Positions 1 to 5,893 are shown, counted from the first letter of the stretch. The stretch: DNA of 9,011 nucleotides from Chloroflexota bacterium (GCA_030615705.1 JAUWYT010000043.1:1-9011); one strand, 5' to 3'. Notes: a model not told the origin generated them from the letters alone. Made by a program: numbers and translations.

Positions 1-38
1 CTGTGGAGTTGCTAGCGAATCCGAGTCCGCTAAGCGCT

Positions 39-67
39 ATTATACCTTACTTTGTCTTAATAGGCAA
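39..67 (-). promoter_or_regulatory. Candidate sigma70 promoter pointing out of the left edge
   Basis: On the minus strand a TTGCCT -35 box (62-67) and a perfect TATAAT -10 box (39-44) are separated by 17 bp. Transcription would leave the window to the left, so a gene or RNA beyond the edge is the inferred target. The -10 box is exact and the spacing optimal, but the -35 box matches only four of six positions and the target is unseen. Confidence 0.4.
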
Positions 68-170
68 TAATCGGCTTGGCTTGCGAGCGGATAGCTGCTG
101 ATGAGGCGGCACCCCATGATGAGACGTTAATCGCTTTTTCCTCAAAACTCCCGGTGATGGCGGGGCTGAC

Positions 171-199
171 TTGAGGTTTTGGCCATTTTGGTGTATTAT
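171..199 (+). promoter_or_regulatory. Candidate sigma70 promoter for rplI
   Basis: TTGAGG (171-176) and TATTAT (194-199) are 17 bp apart, upstream of rplI. Transcription would begin near 206 and give a leader of about 155 nt that includes the palindrome at 244-276. The usual bacterial rplI partners rpsF, ssb and rpsR are absent just upstream, so a separate promoter makes sense. This is a consensus match only. Confidence 0.4.
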
Positions 200-243
200 C
201 AACATAGACTGAGGATTCACTACCGCGCACTTTTTGTACAGGC

Positions 244-276
244 GTCATTCGGAGCCCCTGCGGGGCTCAGAATGAC
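244..276. repeat. Near-perfect 33-bp palindrome in the rplI leader
   Basis: Two 7-bp blocks on each side pair exactly: GTCATTC (244-250) with GAATGAC (270-276), and GAGCCCC (252-258) with GGGGCTC (262-268). One G/A mismatch separates the blocks and the loop is TGC (259-261). No T-tract follows, so a terminator is unlikely. GTCATTC/GAATGAC-ended palindromes resemble REP-like intergenic repeats seen in several bacterial groups. The 12-mer GGCGTCATTCGG (241-252) also occurs inside the rtcA insertion. Confidence 0.75.
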
Positions 277-360
277 AGGACTGGCTCGTTGGATTCGTTT
301 ATGCTAGCTTGTCGAAAAAAGTGTCCGGTAACAAAACTGACGATAGAAAGCGAGGATGCC

Positions 361-810
361 ATGAAGATACTCTTGACCCAAGATGTGGAGAACTTAGGCA
401 GAGCCGGAGAGATCAAGAGAGTACCCGACGGCTATGCGCGCAACTTCCTGATCCCTAAGGGTATGGCCGTGCTGGCCACGGAAGGCGCCATAAAGCAGGC
501 CAAATTGCAGAGCAAGGCCGGGGCCAAGCGTCAACGGCGAGCCGAAGAGGAGGCCGGGTCCCTGGCTGAGGTTCTGTCGCGTGTGACGCTGACCTTCAAG
601 GTCAAGGCCGGGGAGAAGGATACGCTCTATGGTTCCATAACTAGCGGTGACATCGTGGAGGCCCTTGAGCGCGAGACAGGGCATGCTTTCGACAAGCGCA
701 AGGTACAACTCACAGGGCCCATCCGCGAATTAGGCGTCCATCGCGTCCCCATTAAACTGATGACCGATGTGACGCCTGAGATCACAGTGGTCGTTGAGCG
801 AGAGGAATAG
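361..810 (+). CDS. rplI: 50S ribosomal protein L9
   Basis: L9 binds 23S rRNA at the base of the L1 stalk and helps maintain reading frame during translation. The 149-residue product has the usual family length. Its N-terminal RNA-binding domain carries the conserved block around GEIKRVPDGYARNFLIPKG (residues 16-34). A charged central helix with many Lys, Arg and Glu (about 42-75) leads to the C-terminal domain ending in EITVVVEREE. The ATG at 361 is chosen because the L9 family begins exactly at MKILL and GAGGA (352-356) sits just upstream; the open frame extends back to 289, but those 24 residues are not L9-like. A gene for a CxxC protein follows after an 18-bp gap and is probably cotranscribed. 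rpsF, ssb and rpsR are not seen adjacent, an uncommon arrangement. Confidence 0.97.
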   Translation: MKILLTQDVENLGRAGEIKRVPDGYARNFLIPKGMAVLATEGAIKQAKLQSKAGAKRQRRAEEEAGSLAEVLSRVTLTFKVKAGEKDTLYGSITSGDIVEALERETGHAFDKRKVQLTGPIRELGVHRVPIKLMTDVTPEITVVVEREE

Positions 811-828
811 GCAGGAGGAGGAATAGCG

Positions 829-1188
829 ATGGCAACCGAACCGGACGAAAGCTACGAAAAGCGTGAGCTCATCAAGCATTTGATAGCTAGCATCCCTTGC
901 GCTATTTGCCAGCACTACTACGAACCGGACGACATCCACATAGTTGATCATCGCGATGAGATCTGGGTTATGGCTGTGAAATGCAACCACTGTGGCAGCC
1001 AGGGCTTGGTCTTCGCCATGATCAAAGAGGGAGAGAGACCGGAGATCGTCAGCGATCTTACGTCCCAGGAGTGGGCCAAGTTCCGAGAGATGCCCCAGAT
1101 CGATGCCGACGATCTCCTCGATGTCCACGAGTTCCTCAAGGATTTCGACGGCGATTTCGTAAGTCTCTTTAAAGACAGAGCAAGGTAA
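829..1188 (+). CDS. Small acidic protein with two CxxC pairs, probable zinc-ribbon protein
   Basis: I do not recognise a named family. The 119-residue product has CAIC (Cys24, Cys27) and CNHC (Cys52, Cys55), a four-cysteine arrangement typical of a structural zinc site, with a beta-rich stretch between them (IHIVDHRDEIWVMAVKC). The second half is acidic and probably helical, rich in Asp and Glu (about residues 72-113). There is no signal peptide or membrane segment, so it is probably cytoplasmic. The start is well supported: GGAGGAGG lies just before the ATG. It follows rplI by 18 bp and is likely in the same transcript, which hints at, but does not prove, a link to translation. It could equally be a conserved lineage-specific protein with no ribosomal role. 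Confidence 0.75.
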   Translation: MATEPDESYEKRELIKHLIASIPCAICQHYYEPDDIHIVDHRDEIWVMAVKCNHCGSQGLVFAMIKEGERPEIVSDLTSQEWAKFREMPQIDADDLLDVHEFLKDFDGDFVSLFKDRAR

Positions 1189-1296
1189 CAGTTCGCTATG
1201 CATGGCCCCCCTGACTTAATGACTCAGTTGATAGCCCGAGTGCCTCTCAATGCTTAAGGCATAATAACCTCGTCGTGACAGTCCAAGGCGAGGTGT

Positions 1297-1376
1297 TCTT
1301 ATCCTCAGAGACTCATCGGTGGGGTGCAACGTCTCCAGACGTTTGCACCCGGCTTGCGAAGTCAGAATCTTATCCT
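1297..1376. repeat. Palindrome flanked by 9-bp direct repeats in the hutH leader
   Basis: A stem of 13 pairs with one bulged A is formed by 1322-1334 (GGGTGCAACGTCT) and 1337-1350 (AGACGTTTGCACCC). Around it, TCTTATCCT occurs at 1297-1305 and again at 1368-1376. The arrangement could be a small mobile palindromic element with a target duplication, or a leader hairpin affecting hutH. No T-tract follows the stem, so it is not a standard terminator. The palindrome is not at the edges of the repeated interval, which weakens the mobile-element reading. Confidence 0.5.
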
Positions 1377-1385
1377 AGCCTCAAC

Positions 1386-1392
1386 GAGGAGG
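1386..1392 (+). promoter_or_regulatory. Ribosome binding site fixing the hutH start
   Basis: GAGGAGG lies 8 nt before the ATG at 1401. The reading frame is open back to 1275, so this site decides the start in favour of 1401, which also matches where the family begins. Confidence 0.85.
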
Positions 1393-1400
1393 ATTTCCCA

Positions 1401-2972
1401 ATGAAGACGATAGGCCTTGATGGCGGAAGTTTAACCATTGAAGATGTGGTAACTGTGGCCAAGAGCTGGGAGGCCCCTGAGGGAATACACGTCAAGATTG
1501 CCACGGAGGCCCGGGAGAAGATCGAACGAGCCCGGCGGGCCGTGGAAGAGTTCATAGAGCGGGGCGAGATCGTCTATGGCGTTACCACTGGGTTTGGCGC
1601 TTTCAAAGACAAGATAATCTCGCCGAGTCAGATGGAAGAGCTCCAGCGCAACATGCTCATGAGCCACGCTGTGGGGGTGGGCGATCCTTTCGATGGGGCT
1701 ACAGTGCGGGCTCTAATGCTCATCCGAGCCAACACTCTGGCCAAGGGTCACTCGGGCATACGGTTGGAGACCCTCGAAGCTTTGCTGGCTTTAATCAACG
1801 GAGGGGTGCATCCTGTCATCCCCGCCAAGGGTTCCCTGGGTGCTAGTGGTGACCTGGCCCCCTTGGCCCATATGTCCCTTGTCCTCATCGGCGAGGGAGA
1901 GGCTTTCTATCAAGGGGAGAGGCTGCCCGGCGCCGAGGCCCTGCGCCGAGCCGGTCTTGCCCCCATCGAACTGAGGGCTAAGGAGGGCTTGGCTCTGACC
2001 AACGGCACAGCAGTGATGGCGGCCATTGGAGCTCTGACCACTTGGGGGGCAGAATGTTTGAGTCGTGTCGCTGACATTGCTGGGGCTCTGAGCCTGGAGG
2101 CCCTGCACGGTATGCGCTGCGCTTTCGACGAGCGTATCCAGGCCGTCCGCCCCCATCGCCATCAGATCGATTGTGCTGCCTATCTCCGTCACCTCATCGA
2201 AGATAGCGAATACCTTCGCTCCGACGACTCCCTCCATGTCCAGGACGCGTATACCCTCCGTTGCATTCCTCAGGTACACGGCGCTGTGCGCGATACTATC
2301 TCCCACGCTCGTCAGGTGATCGAGACAGAACTGAATTCTGCCACTGACAACCCCCTCATTTTCTTTGAGGACGATGGTAGAGCCACCTGTCTCTCAGGAG
2401 GCAACTTCCACGGCGAGCCGGTAGCACTGGCCATGGACTACCTTGCTATAGCATTGGCCGAATTGGGCAACATCTCCGAGCGGCGTTTGACCCGCCTCCT
2501 TGACGAGACCAGTAACCAGGGCACATTGCCGGCCTTCCTCATCAAGCGAGGTGGCTTGAATTCAGGCTTCATGTTGGTCCAGTATACAGCGGCGGCCCTG
2601 GCTTCGGAGAACAAGGTCTTAGCCCACCCGGCCAGCGTTGATACCATCCCCGCCTCGGCTAATATCGAGGATCACGCCAGCATGGGCTGCATCTCTGCCC
2701 GCAAGGCGCGGGAGGTGTTAGAAAACATAGAGAGCATACTGGCAATTGAGCTTTTTGCCGCTGCCCAGGGCATAGATTTCCGGCAGGAGATGCAAGGTGG
2801 GGATTCTCGCCTTGGAAGGGGGACCGCCGTCGCCTACGAGCTGATCCGACAGCGGGTGCCTTTCTTGGAGCAGGACGCTACCATGTATCCCTATATTGAG
2901 GCTGTGCGTGAACTGGTTAGGAGTGGGGAATTGGTGCAGGCAGTGGACGGAGCAATAGGGGGAGGGTTATGA
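1401..2972 (+). CDS. hutH: Histidine ammonia-lyase (histidase)
   Basis: Catalyses non-oxidative removal of ammonia from L-histidine to give urocanate, the first step of histidine catabolism; cytoplasmic and tetrameric in the family. The product has 523 residues, close to the usual 500-515. The Ala-Ser-Gly triad that cyclises into the MIO electrophile is at residues 148-150 within GSLGASGDLAPLAH. Other family active-site positions are present: Tyr59 in YGVTTGFG, His89 in SHAVG, Asn201 in NGTA, Gln281, Tyr284 and Arg287 in QDAYTLR, Phe336 in GNFHG, and Glu423 in NIEDH. His89 with Glu423 favours histidine over phenylalanine as substrate; tyrosine lyase activity is less likely but not excluded. 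No hutU, hutI, hutG or ftcD lies in the window, so the rest of the pathway must be elsewhere. The end overlaps the convergent rtcA gene by 6 bp. Confidence 0.95.
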   Translation: MKTIGLDGGSLTIEDVVTVAKSWEAPEGIHVKIATEAREKIERARRAVEEFIERGEIVYGVTTGFGAFKDKIISPSQMEELQRNMLMSHAVGVGDPFDGATVRALMLIRANTLAKGHSGIRLETLEALLALINGGVHPVIPAKGSLGASGDLAPLAHMSLVLIGEGEAFYQGERLPGAEALRRAGLAPIELRAKEGLALTNGTAVMAAIGALTTWGAECLSRVADIAGALSLEALHGMRCAFDERIQAVRPHRHQIDCAAYLRHLIEDSEYLRSDDSLHVQDAYTLRCIPQVHGAVRDTISHARQVIETELNSATDNPLIFFEDDGRATCLSGGNFHGEPVALAMDYLAIALAELGNISERRLTRLLDETSNQGTLPAFLIKRGGLNSGFMLVQYTAAALASENKVLAHPASVDTIPASANIEDHASMGCISARKAREVLENIESILAIELFAAAQGIDFRQEMQGGDSRLGRGTAVAYELIRQRVPFLEQDATMYPYIEAVRELVRSGELVQAVDGAIGGGL

Positions 2973-4226
2973 AGACTCTGAGGCTCGCTTTTGTACGTTG
3001 CCCCTTTGTCCCTCTTCACCCTTTATCTCAAATCTCAGGTCTAGAAACTGCTCTACCACCCAAACATTGGTCAACAAGTGCATGGTGATTTCGCAAGTGC
3101 TAAAAACTGACGGGCCAAAGGCTAGAGCCATTGGGAGAATCAACTGGTCGGCGAGGTGCTTGTCCAGGCAGGCGCCGCTCTGGTGATATTCGATGAATTC
3201 GCGACAAGTTTCCTCAGCCACCTTTTCGGCAGGCTTGCCTCGCTTTCCGAAAGAGGAGAAGCTAGCCACTGTGTGCTCATACTCGGATACAAGGAAGACG
3301 ATGGTGCCCTGGCCTGGCGAGGGAGCATCAACGATCTCGATCTGAGGGTCGAAACCACACCTCTGCAGGTATTCCTCCGCTCGCTTCCTTTGCCTCTGGC
3401 TGATGTGAGGGGGGAGGTTGGAGGTAGCAGAGATACCCCAGAGGCGCCTCAATTCACCTCGTCCAACCAAATCCAGGCCAGGGAGATAGCTCTCCCTTGA
3501 TTCCCTTTCTTTCCCTTCCTCTCCTTGATTTCTTTGAGACCGCTCGGAAAGCCGAACGTCGGCCTTATCCAACGGGTAGCAGGCCAATCGCATTGGCCGT
3601 CTTGGGCCGAATGACGCCCAACTTGGTTGGGCTGCTACCCCTTTCCGAGAGAATTCTCTTTTGGAAAACGGGGAGGGGGGTAGGAGAACCCCCTGGCCCT
3701 TGATCAGGGCAGTCATTTCCCCCCCACCTATCGGGTACCAACCCCACCTCTCGATCTCGACTCTCGCTTCGAGACCCATGTGGGCCAGAGTAGGCAAGTA
3801 GACGTACTTGAGGTAGTGGAAGGCCGGGCTCCAGGCTACGTGGGTACCACCGCGTATGGTAAGGCGGGATTGGCCGGGAGCGAAGGCCAAGGGTAGCAGC
3901 AGGGTCTGGAAGACGAGGCTGGTTGCGCCGGCGCTGCCGCCTTTGCGGGCCTTGGCTACATCGAAAGAATATTCCCCAGCCCGAGGCGACGACAGAGGCC
4001 TGAAAGTCAGGGCCAGGGAGCCCAAATCGGCACCCTCTAGCTCGGCGTCGCAGATTTTGGCTATTGCCCGAACCCCTGTGAGGTGTTGGGCCTGTAGACC
4101 AGGTTTACGGCGCTTGGCACGGATGTTTTCGATGCGCACGGGTTCGCCCAGGAGAGCAGAAAGGGTCAAGGAGGTGCGCAAGACCTGGCCGCCTCCCTCG
4201 CCATAAGAGCCATTGATAACTATCAT
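2967..4226 (-). CDS. rtcA: RNA 3'-terminal phosphate cyclase with a large in-frame insertion
   Basis: RtcA converts an RNA 3'-phosphate to a 2',3'-cyclic phosphate using ATP through a covalent histidine-AMP intermediate. The N-terminus has the signature NGSYGEGGGQVLRTSL (residues 5-20). Further family blocks are RKPGLQAQHLTGV (40-52), GGSAGATSLVFQTLL (96-110), GGTHVAWSPAFHYL (126-139) and GWYPIGGGE (162-170). The adenylated His is His383 in MHLLTN, equivalent to His309 of the E. coli enzyme. The protein has 419 residues against about 340 normally. The excess lies mainly at about residues 178-247, near the start of the small RTC insert domain; residues 193-228 are encoded by nested inverted repeats and residues 229-247 are highly charged. 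The frame is uninterrupted and all catalytic blocks are intact, so a working enzyme is plausible. No rtcB or rtcR is adjacent. The ATG at 4226 has GAGGGA just upstream. Confidence 0.93.
   Translation of the reverse strand: MIVINGSYGEGGGQVLRTSLTLSALLGEPVRIENIRAKRRKPGLQAQHLTGVRAIAKICDAELEGADLGSLALTFRPLSSPRAGEYSFDVAKARKGGSAGATSLVFQTLLLPLAFAPGQSRLTIRGGTHVAWSPAFHYLKYVYLPTLAHMGLEARVEIERWGWYPIGGGEMTALIKGQGVLLPPSPFSKREFSRKGVAAQPSWASFGPRRPMRLACYPLDKADVRLSERSQRNQGEEGKERESRESYLPGLDLVGRGELRRLWGISATSNLPPHISQRQRKRAEEYLQRCGFDPQIEIVDAPSPGQGTIVFLVSEYEHTVASFSSFGKRGKPAEKVAEETCREFIEYHQSGACLDKHLADQLILPMALAFGPSVFSTCEITMHLLTNVWVVEQFLDLRFEIKGEEGQRGNVQKRASESS
3489..3539. repeat. Polypyrimidine/polypurine tract with duplicated 12-mer inside rtcA
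   Basis: The plus strand is almost entirely C and T. CTCTCC(C)TTGATT occurs at 3490-3502 and 3519-3530, and CCCTTTCTTTCCC (3503-3515) between the copies is a perfect mirror repeat. On the coding strand it is a purine run encoding the charged stretch QRNQGEEGKERESRES of RtcA. It adjoins the palindromic cluster and appears to be part of the same non-family insertion. Confidence 0.6.
3543..3649. repeat. Cluster of nested inverted repeats within rtcA
   Basis: The outer arms are CTCGGAAAG (3543-3551) and CTTTCCGAG (3641-3649), both exact. Inside them GGGTAGCAG (3574-3582) pairs with CTGCTACCC (3632-3640). Three exact hairpins, each with a 3-base loop, lie within: GCCGA/TCGGC (3551-3563), GGCCAAT/ATTGGCC (3582-3598) and GCCCAAC/GTTGGGC (3616-3632). 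TTGGGC (3603-3608) can instead pair with GCCCAA (3616-3621), so alternative folds compete. A 12-bp palindrome, AGAGAATTCTCT, follows at 3648-3659. The element is translated as RtcA residues 193-228. This is comparable in kind to palindromic elements carried in frame inside Rickettsia genes, although relatedness is not claimed. Confidence 0.8.
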
Positions 4227-4259
4227 CGTCCCTCACTTACCAACGTAACAGGTGTAAAT

Positions 4260-4287
4260 ACCATATCACATTGTGCTCAAAAGTCAA
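4260..4287 (-). promoter_or_regulatory. Candidate promoter for rtcA
   Basis: On the minus strand TTGACT (4282-4287) and TATGGT (4260-4265) are 16 bp apart, about 35 bp before the rtcA start codon. The -35 box is strong and the -10 box moderate. It stands back to back with the pilin promoter, with 12 bp between the two -35 boxes, so one bound regulator could influence both; that is inference. Confidence 0.45.
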
Positions 4288-4299
4288 ATTCCTGGCTTT

Positions 4300-4328
4300 T
4301 TGCGCTGAACCCTACTATAGTGTATAAT
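4300..4328 (+). promoter_or_regulatory. Candidate sigma70 promoter for the Flp-type pilin gene
   Basis: TTGCGC (4300-4305) and a perfect TATAAT (4323-4328) are separated by 17 bp. Transcription would start near 4335, about 35 nt before the pilin GTG start. Confidence 0.6.
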
Positions 4329-4369
4329 AAGATGACGTATCCTTTACCAGTTGAAGAGGAGGTCAAGAG

Positions 4370-4522
4370 GTGATACCATTTCTATCACGCGAAGAAGGAC
4401 AGGGGCTTATTGAGTATGCCCTGATCATAGTTTTGGTAGCTATAGTCGTAATCGCTATCTTGCTGTTGCTGAGCGACGTAATCGAAGACTACTTAAACCA
4501 AATCCTCAGCTTCATCCGTTGA
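4370..4522 (+). CDS. Flp/Fap-type (type IVb) pilin prepilin
   Basis: A 50-residue reading frame starts with GTG at 4370 and has AGGAGGT (4357-4363) 6 nt upstream. The product begins with MIPFLSREEGQGLIEYALII. Flp prepilins are cut by a prepilin peptidase after Gly, with Glu at +5 and Tyr at +6 of the mature chain. Here cleavage after Gly10 would place Glu15 and Tyr16 at exactly those positions. A single hydrophobic helix (about residues 17-34, rich in Ile, Leu and Val) follows, then a short polar tail (SDVIEDYLNQILSFIR). The mature pilin would be 40 residues. These subunits polymerise through the helix into thin pili used in attachment, assembled by Tad machinery. No tadA, tadB, tadC, rcpA or tadV gene is in the window, so this is an isolated pilin gene with its own promoter. 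A pseudopilin or TadE-like role is less likely given the length. Confidence 0.88.
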   Translation: MIPFLSREEGQGLIEYALIIVLVAIVVIAILLLLSDVIEDYLNQILSFIR

Positions 4523-4606
4523 CTCGTCGTCTTTGTGCACTCAGCCTAGGTTTCCCCGCTTTTTCCCCAGTTTATAGACCCGAAAGCTTGGTAGGCCAAG
4601 GTTAAC

Positions 4607-5317
4607 TTGACCGCTGTAGATTTGGTACAGGAAATCAAAAGAGGTCTCCTGGATTTGCTGTTCCCTCCTCGCTGCGTAAGCTGTCGAGAAAGGGGGAGTT
4701 TACTCTGCGCCAAATGCCGCGATGAGTTCGAGTTAGTTGAACCGCCCCTCTGCCCCCACTGTGGCCGCCCCATGGTCAGTGATCGACTTTGTCCCCTTTG
4801 TCAACGTGAGCCTCTGCAAATAGACGGCATTCGTTCTGTCGCCTACTTTGATGGAACCTTGCGCGAGGCCATCCACCACTTTAAGTACTATAACCTGCAG
4901 GATCTGGCCATCCCCTTGGGCAAATCAACGAGCGACTATTGGAAGAAGAGCCCTCTCCCTGCTGAAATCATTGTCCCCGTGCCCTTGCACATAGACCGGC
5001 TGCGCGAGCGTGGCTACAACCAGGCAACTCTCCTGGCCAGAGAGCTCGGGAAAAGCATCGGGCTACCCGTCTCAGAGAACAGTTTGGTGCGTGTGCGGGC
5101 AACTCGTCCCCAAGTGGATTTGAAAGCTCAGGAGCGCAAGGAGAACGTTCGTGATGCTTTCCGCTGCTCAAATATGGGGTTGATGGAGAAGCGAGTCCTG
5201 CTGATTGACGATGTCTACACAACAGGAGCCACGTTGGAGGCTTGTAGCATCGCCTTGCGGCAAGTTGGTGCTCGCTCCGTCTGGGCCCTCACCTTAGCTA
5301 GGGCCAGATCATGGTAA
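4607..5317 (+). CDS. comF: ComF family amidophosphoribosyltransferase-like protein
   Basis: ComF proteins are needed for DNA uptake in competent bacteria; related phosphoribosyltransferase-fold proteins are widespread and their reaction is poorly defined. The 236-residue product has four N-terminal cysteine pairs in double zinc-finger style: CVSC (23, 26), CAKC (34, 37), CPHC (49, 52) and CPLC (62, 65). The phosphoribosyltransferase domain follows, with IIVPVPLHIDRLRERGYNQA (121-140) and the PRPP-binding signature VLLIDDVYTTGATLE (197-211). The TTG at 4607 is taken as the start because a stop codon lies at 4592, no ATG occurs before residue 56, and the family's hydrophobic LLDLLFPPRC segment begins shortly after. 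The ribosome binding site is weak and a small hairpin (CTTGG/CCAAG, 4587-4600) lies directly before the start. hpf follows after 31 bp, probably in the same operon, a pairing common in bacteria. Confidence 0.9.
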   Translation: MTAVDLVQEIKRGLLDLLFPPRCVSCRERGSLLCAKCRDEFELVEPPLCPHCGRPMVSDRLCPLCQREPLQIDGIRSVAYFDGTLREAIHHFKYYNLQDLAIPLGKSTSDYWKKSPLPAEIIVPVPLHIDRLRERGYNQATLLARELGKSIGLPVSENSLVRVRATRPQVDLKAQERKENVRDAFRCSNMGLMEKRVLLIDDVYTTGATLEACSIALRQVGARSVWALTLARARSW

Positions 5318-5348
5318 ACAATAACTGATTAAGGAAAGGAGATGTCAA

Positions 5349-5885
5349 ATGCGGTTGATAATCCAAGGAAAGAACATCGAAGTTACCGATCGCTTACGGG
5401 AGTACGTTGAGAAGAAAGTAGGCAAGCTGGACCGCTATTTGCCCACCATAACCGAGGCGCGGATGGAGCTCTCTGTCGAGGGCACCAAGAGCGCGAAGGA
5501 TCGCCAGGTGGCCCAGTTGACAGTGCGGAGCAAGGGCACGCTTTTGCGAGCCGAGGAGAGAACCGCTGACATGTTCGCCTCCATAGATGCTATCGTGGAC
5601 AAGATGTACCGCCAGATTGTCCGCTACAAGGGCAAATGCTATGGCCGAGGTCGCGGCCCGGGTGAGGTACCGCCAGTGGAAGAGTTCGAGGAGGAACCGC
5701 CGCGCCGCATCGTTAGGACTAAGCGTTTCCAGGTGGCCCCTATGGATGAAGAGGAGGCTATTGAGCAGATGGAACTCCTAGGCCACGACTTCTTCGTTTT
5801 CTTCAACGTCAACACCGACGGGATAAATGTCATTTACCGGCGCAAGGATGGTGACTACGGGCTGCTCGAGCCTGAGCTGGCGTAG
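5349..5885 (+). CDS. hpf: Ribosome hibernation promoting factor, long form
   Basis: Long-form HPF binds the 30S decoding region and dimerises 70S ribosomes into inactive 100S particles in stationary phase or stress. The 178-residue product has the N-terminal ribosome-binding beta-alpha-beta domain (about residues 1-100, beginning MRLIIQGKNIEVTDRLREYVE and including the Lys/Arg-rich KMYRQIVRYKGK). A flexible Pro/Glu-rich linker (about 101-119) leads to the C-terminal dimerisation domain (about 120-178, with IVRTKRFQVAPM and FFNVNTDGINVIYRRKDGDYGLLEP). The presence of this last domain defines the long form and makes a partner such as RMF unnecessary in the family. AAAGGAG (5335-5341) lies 7 nt before the ATG. 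The gene is downstream of comF and closed by an intrinsic terminator. Confidence 0.96.
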   Translation: MRLIIQGKNIEVTDRLREYVEKKVGKLDRYLPTITEARMELSVEGTKSAKDRQVAQLTVRSKGTLLRAEERTADMFASIDAIVDKMYRQIVRYKGKCYGRGRGPGEVPPVEEFEEEPPRRIVRTKRFQVAPMDEEEAIEQMELLGHDFFVFFNVNTDGINVIYRRKDGDYGLLEPELA

Positions 5886-5893
5886 ACTTAGCC

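Larger units (their letters stand above)
1..360. other. Intergenic region upstream of rplI, no convincing gene
   Basis: No open frame here looks protein-coding. The only one of any length, on the minus strand at 57-248, starts inside the palindrome, has no clear ribosome binding site and matches no family I recognise. No tRNA-like fold is evident. The contents I can support are the two candidate promoters and the palindrome listed separately. Confidence 0.6.

Noticed and set aside
57..248. A 63-residue minus-strand open frame upstream of rplI
   Set aside because: It starts inside the leader palindrome, lacks a clear ribosome binding site, resembles no known family and overlaps the candidate rplI promoter.
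10..308. Possible terminal inverted repeats GCTAGC/GGATTC around the first intergenic region
   Set aside because: The match between positions 11-22 and 291-308 needs a 6-base gap and no transposase or target duplication is visible; probably chance.
730..1203. A 157-residue minus-strand open frame opposite rplI and the CxxC gene
   Set aside because: It is antisense to two better-supported genes with strong ribosome binding sites and has no recognisable domain.
1260..1265. CATAAT as a -10 box for hutH
   Set aside because: No acceptable -35 hexamer lies 15-19 bp upstream (CGAGTG at the 17-bp position), so a promoter is not claimed.
1791..2306. A 171-residue minus-strand open frame within hutH
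   Set aside because: It lies entirely opposite the conserved histidase coding sequence, including the MIO region, and has no family features.
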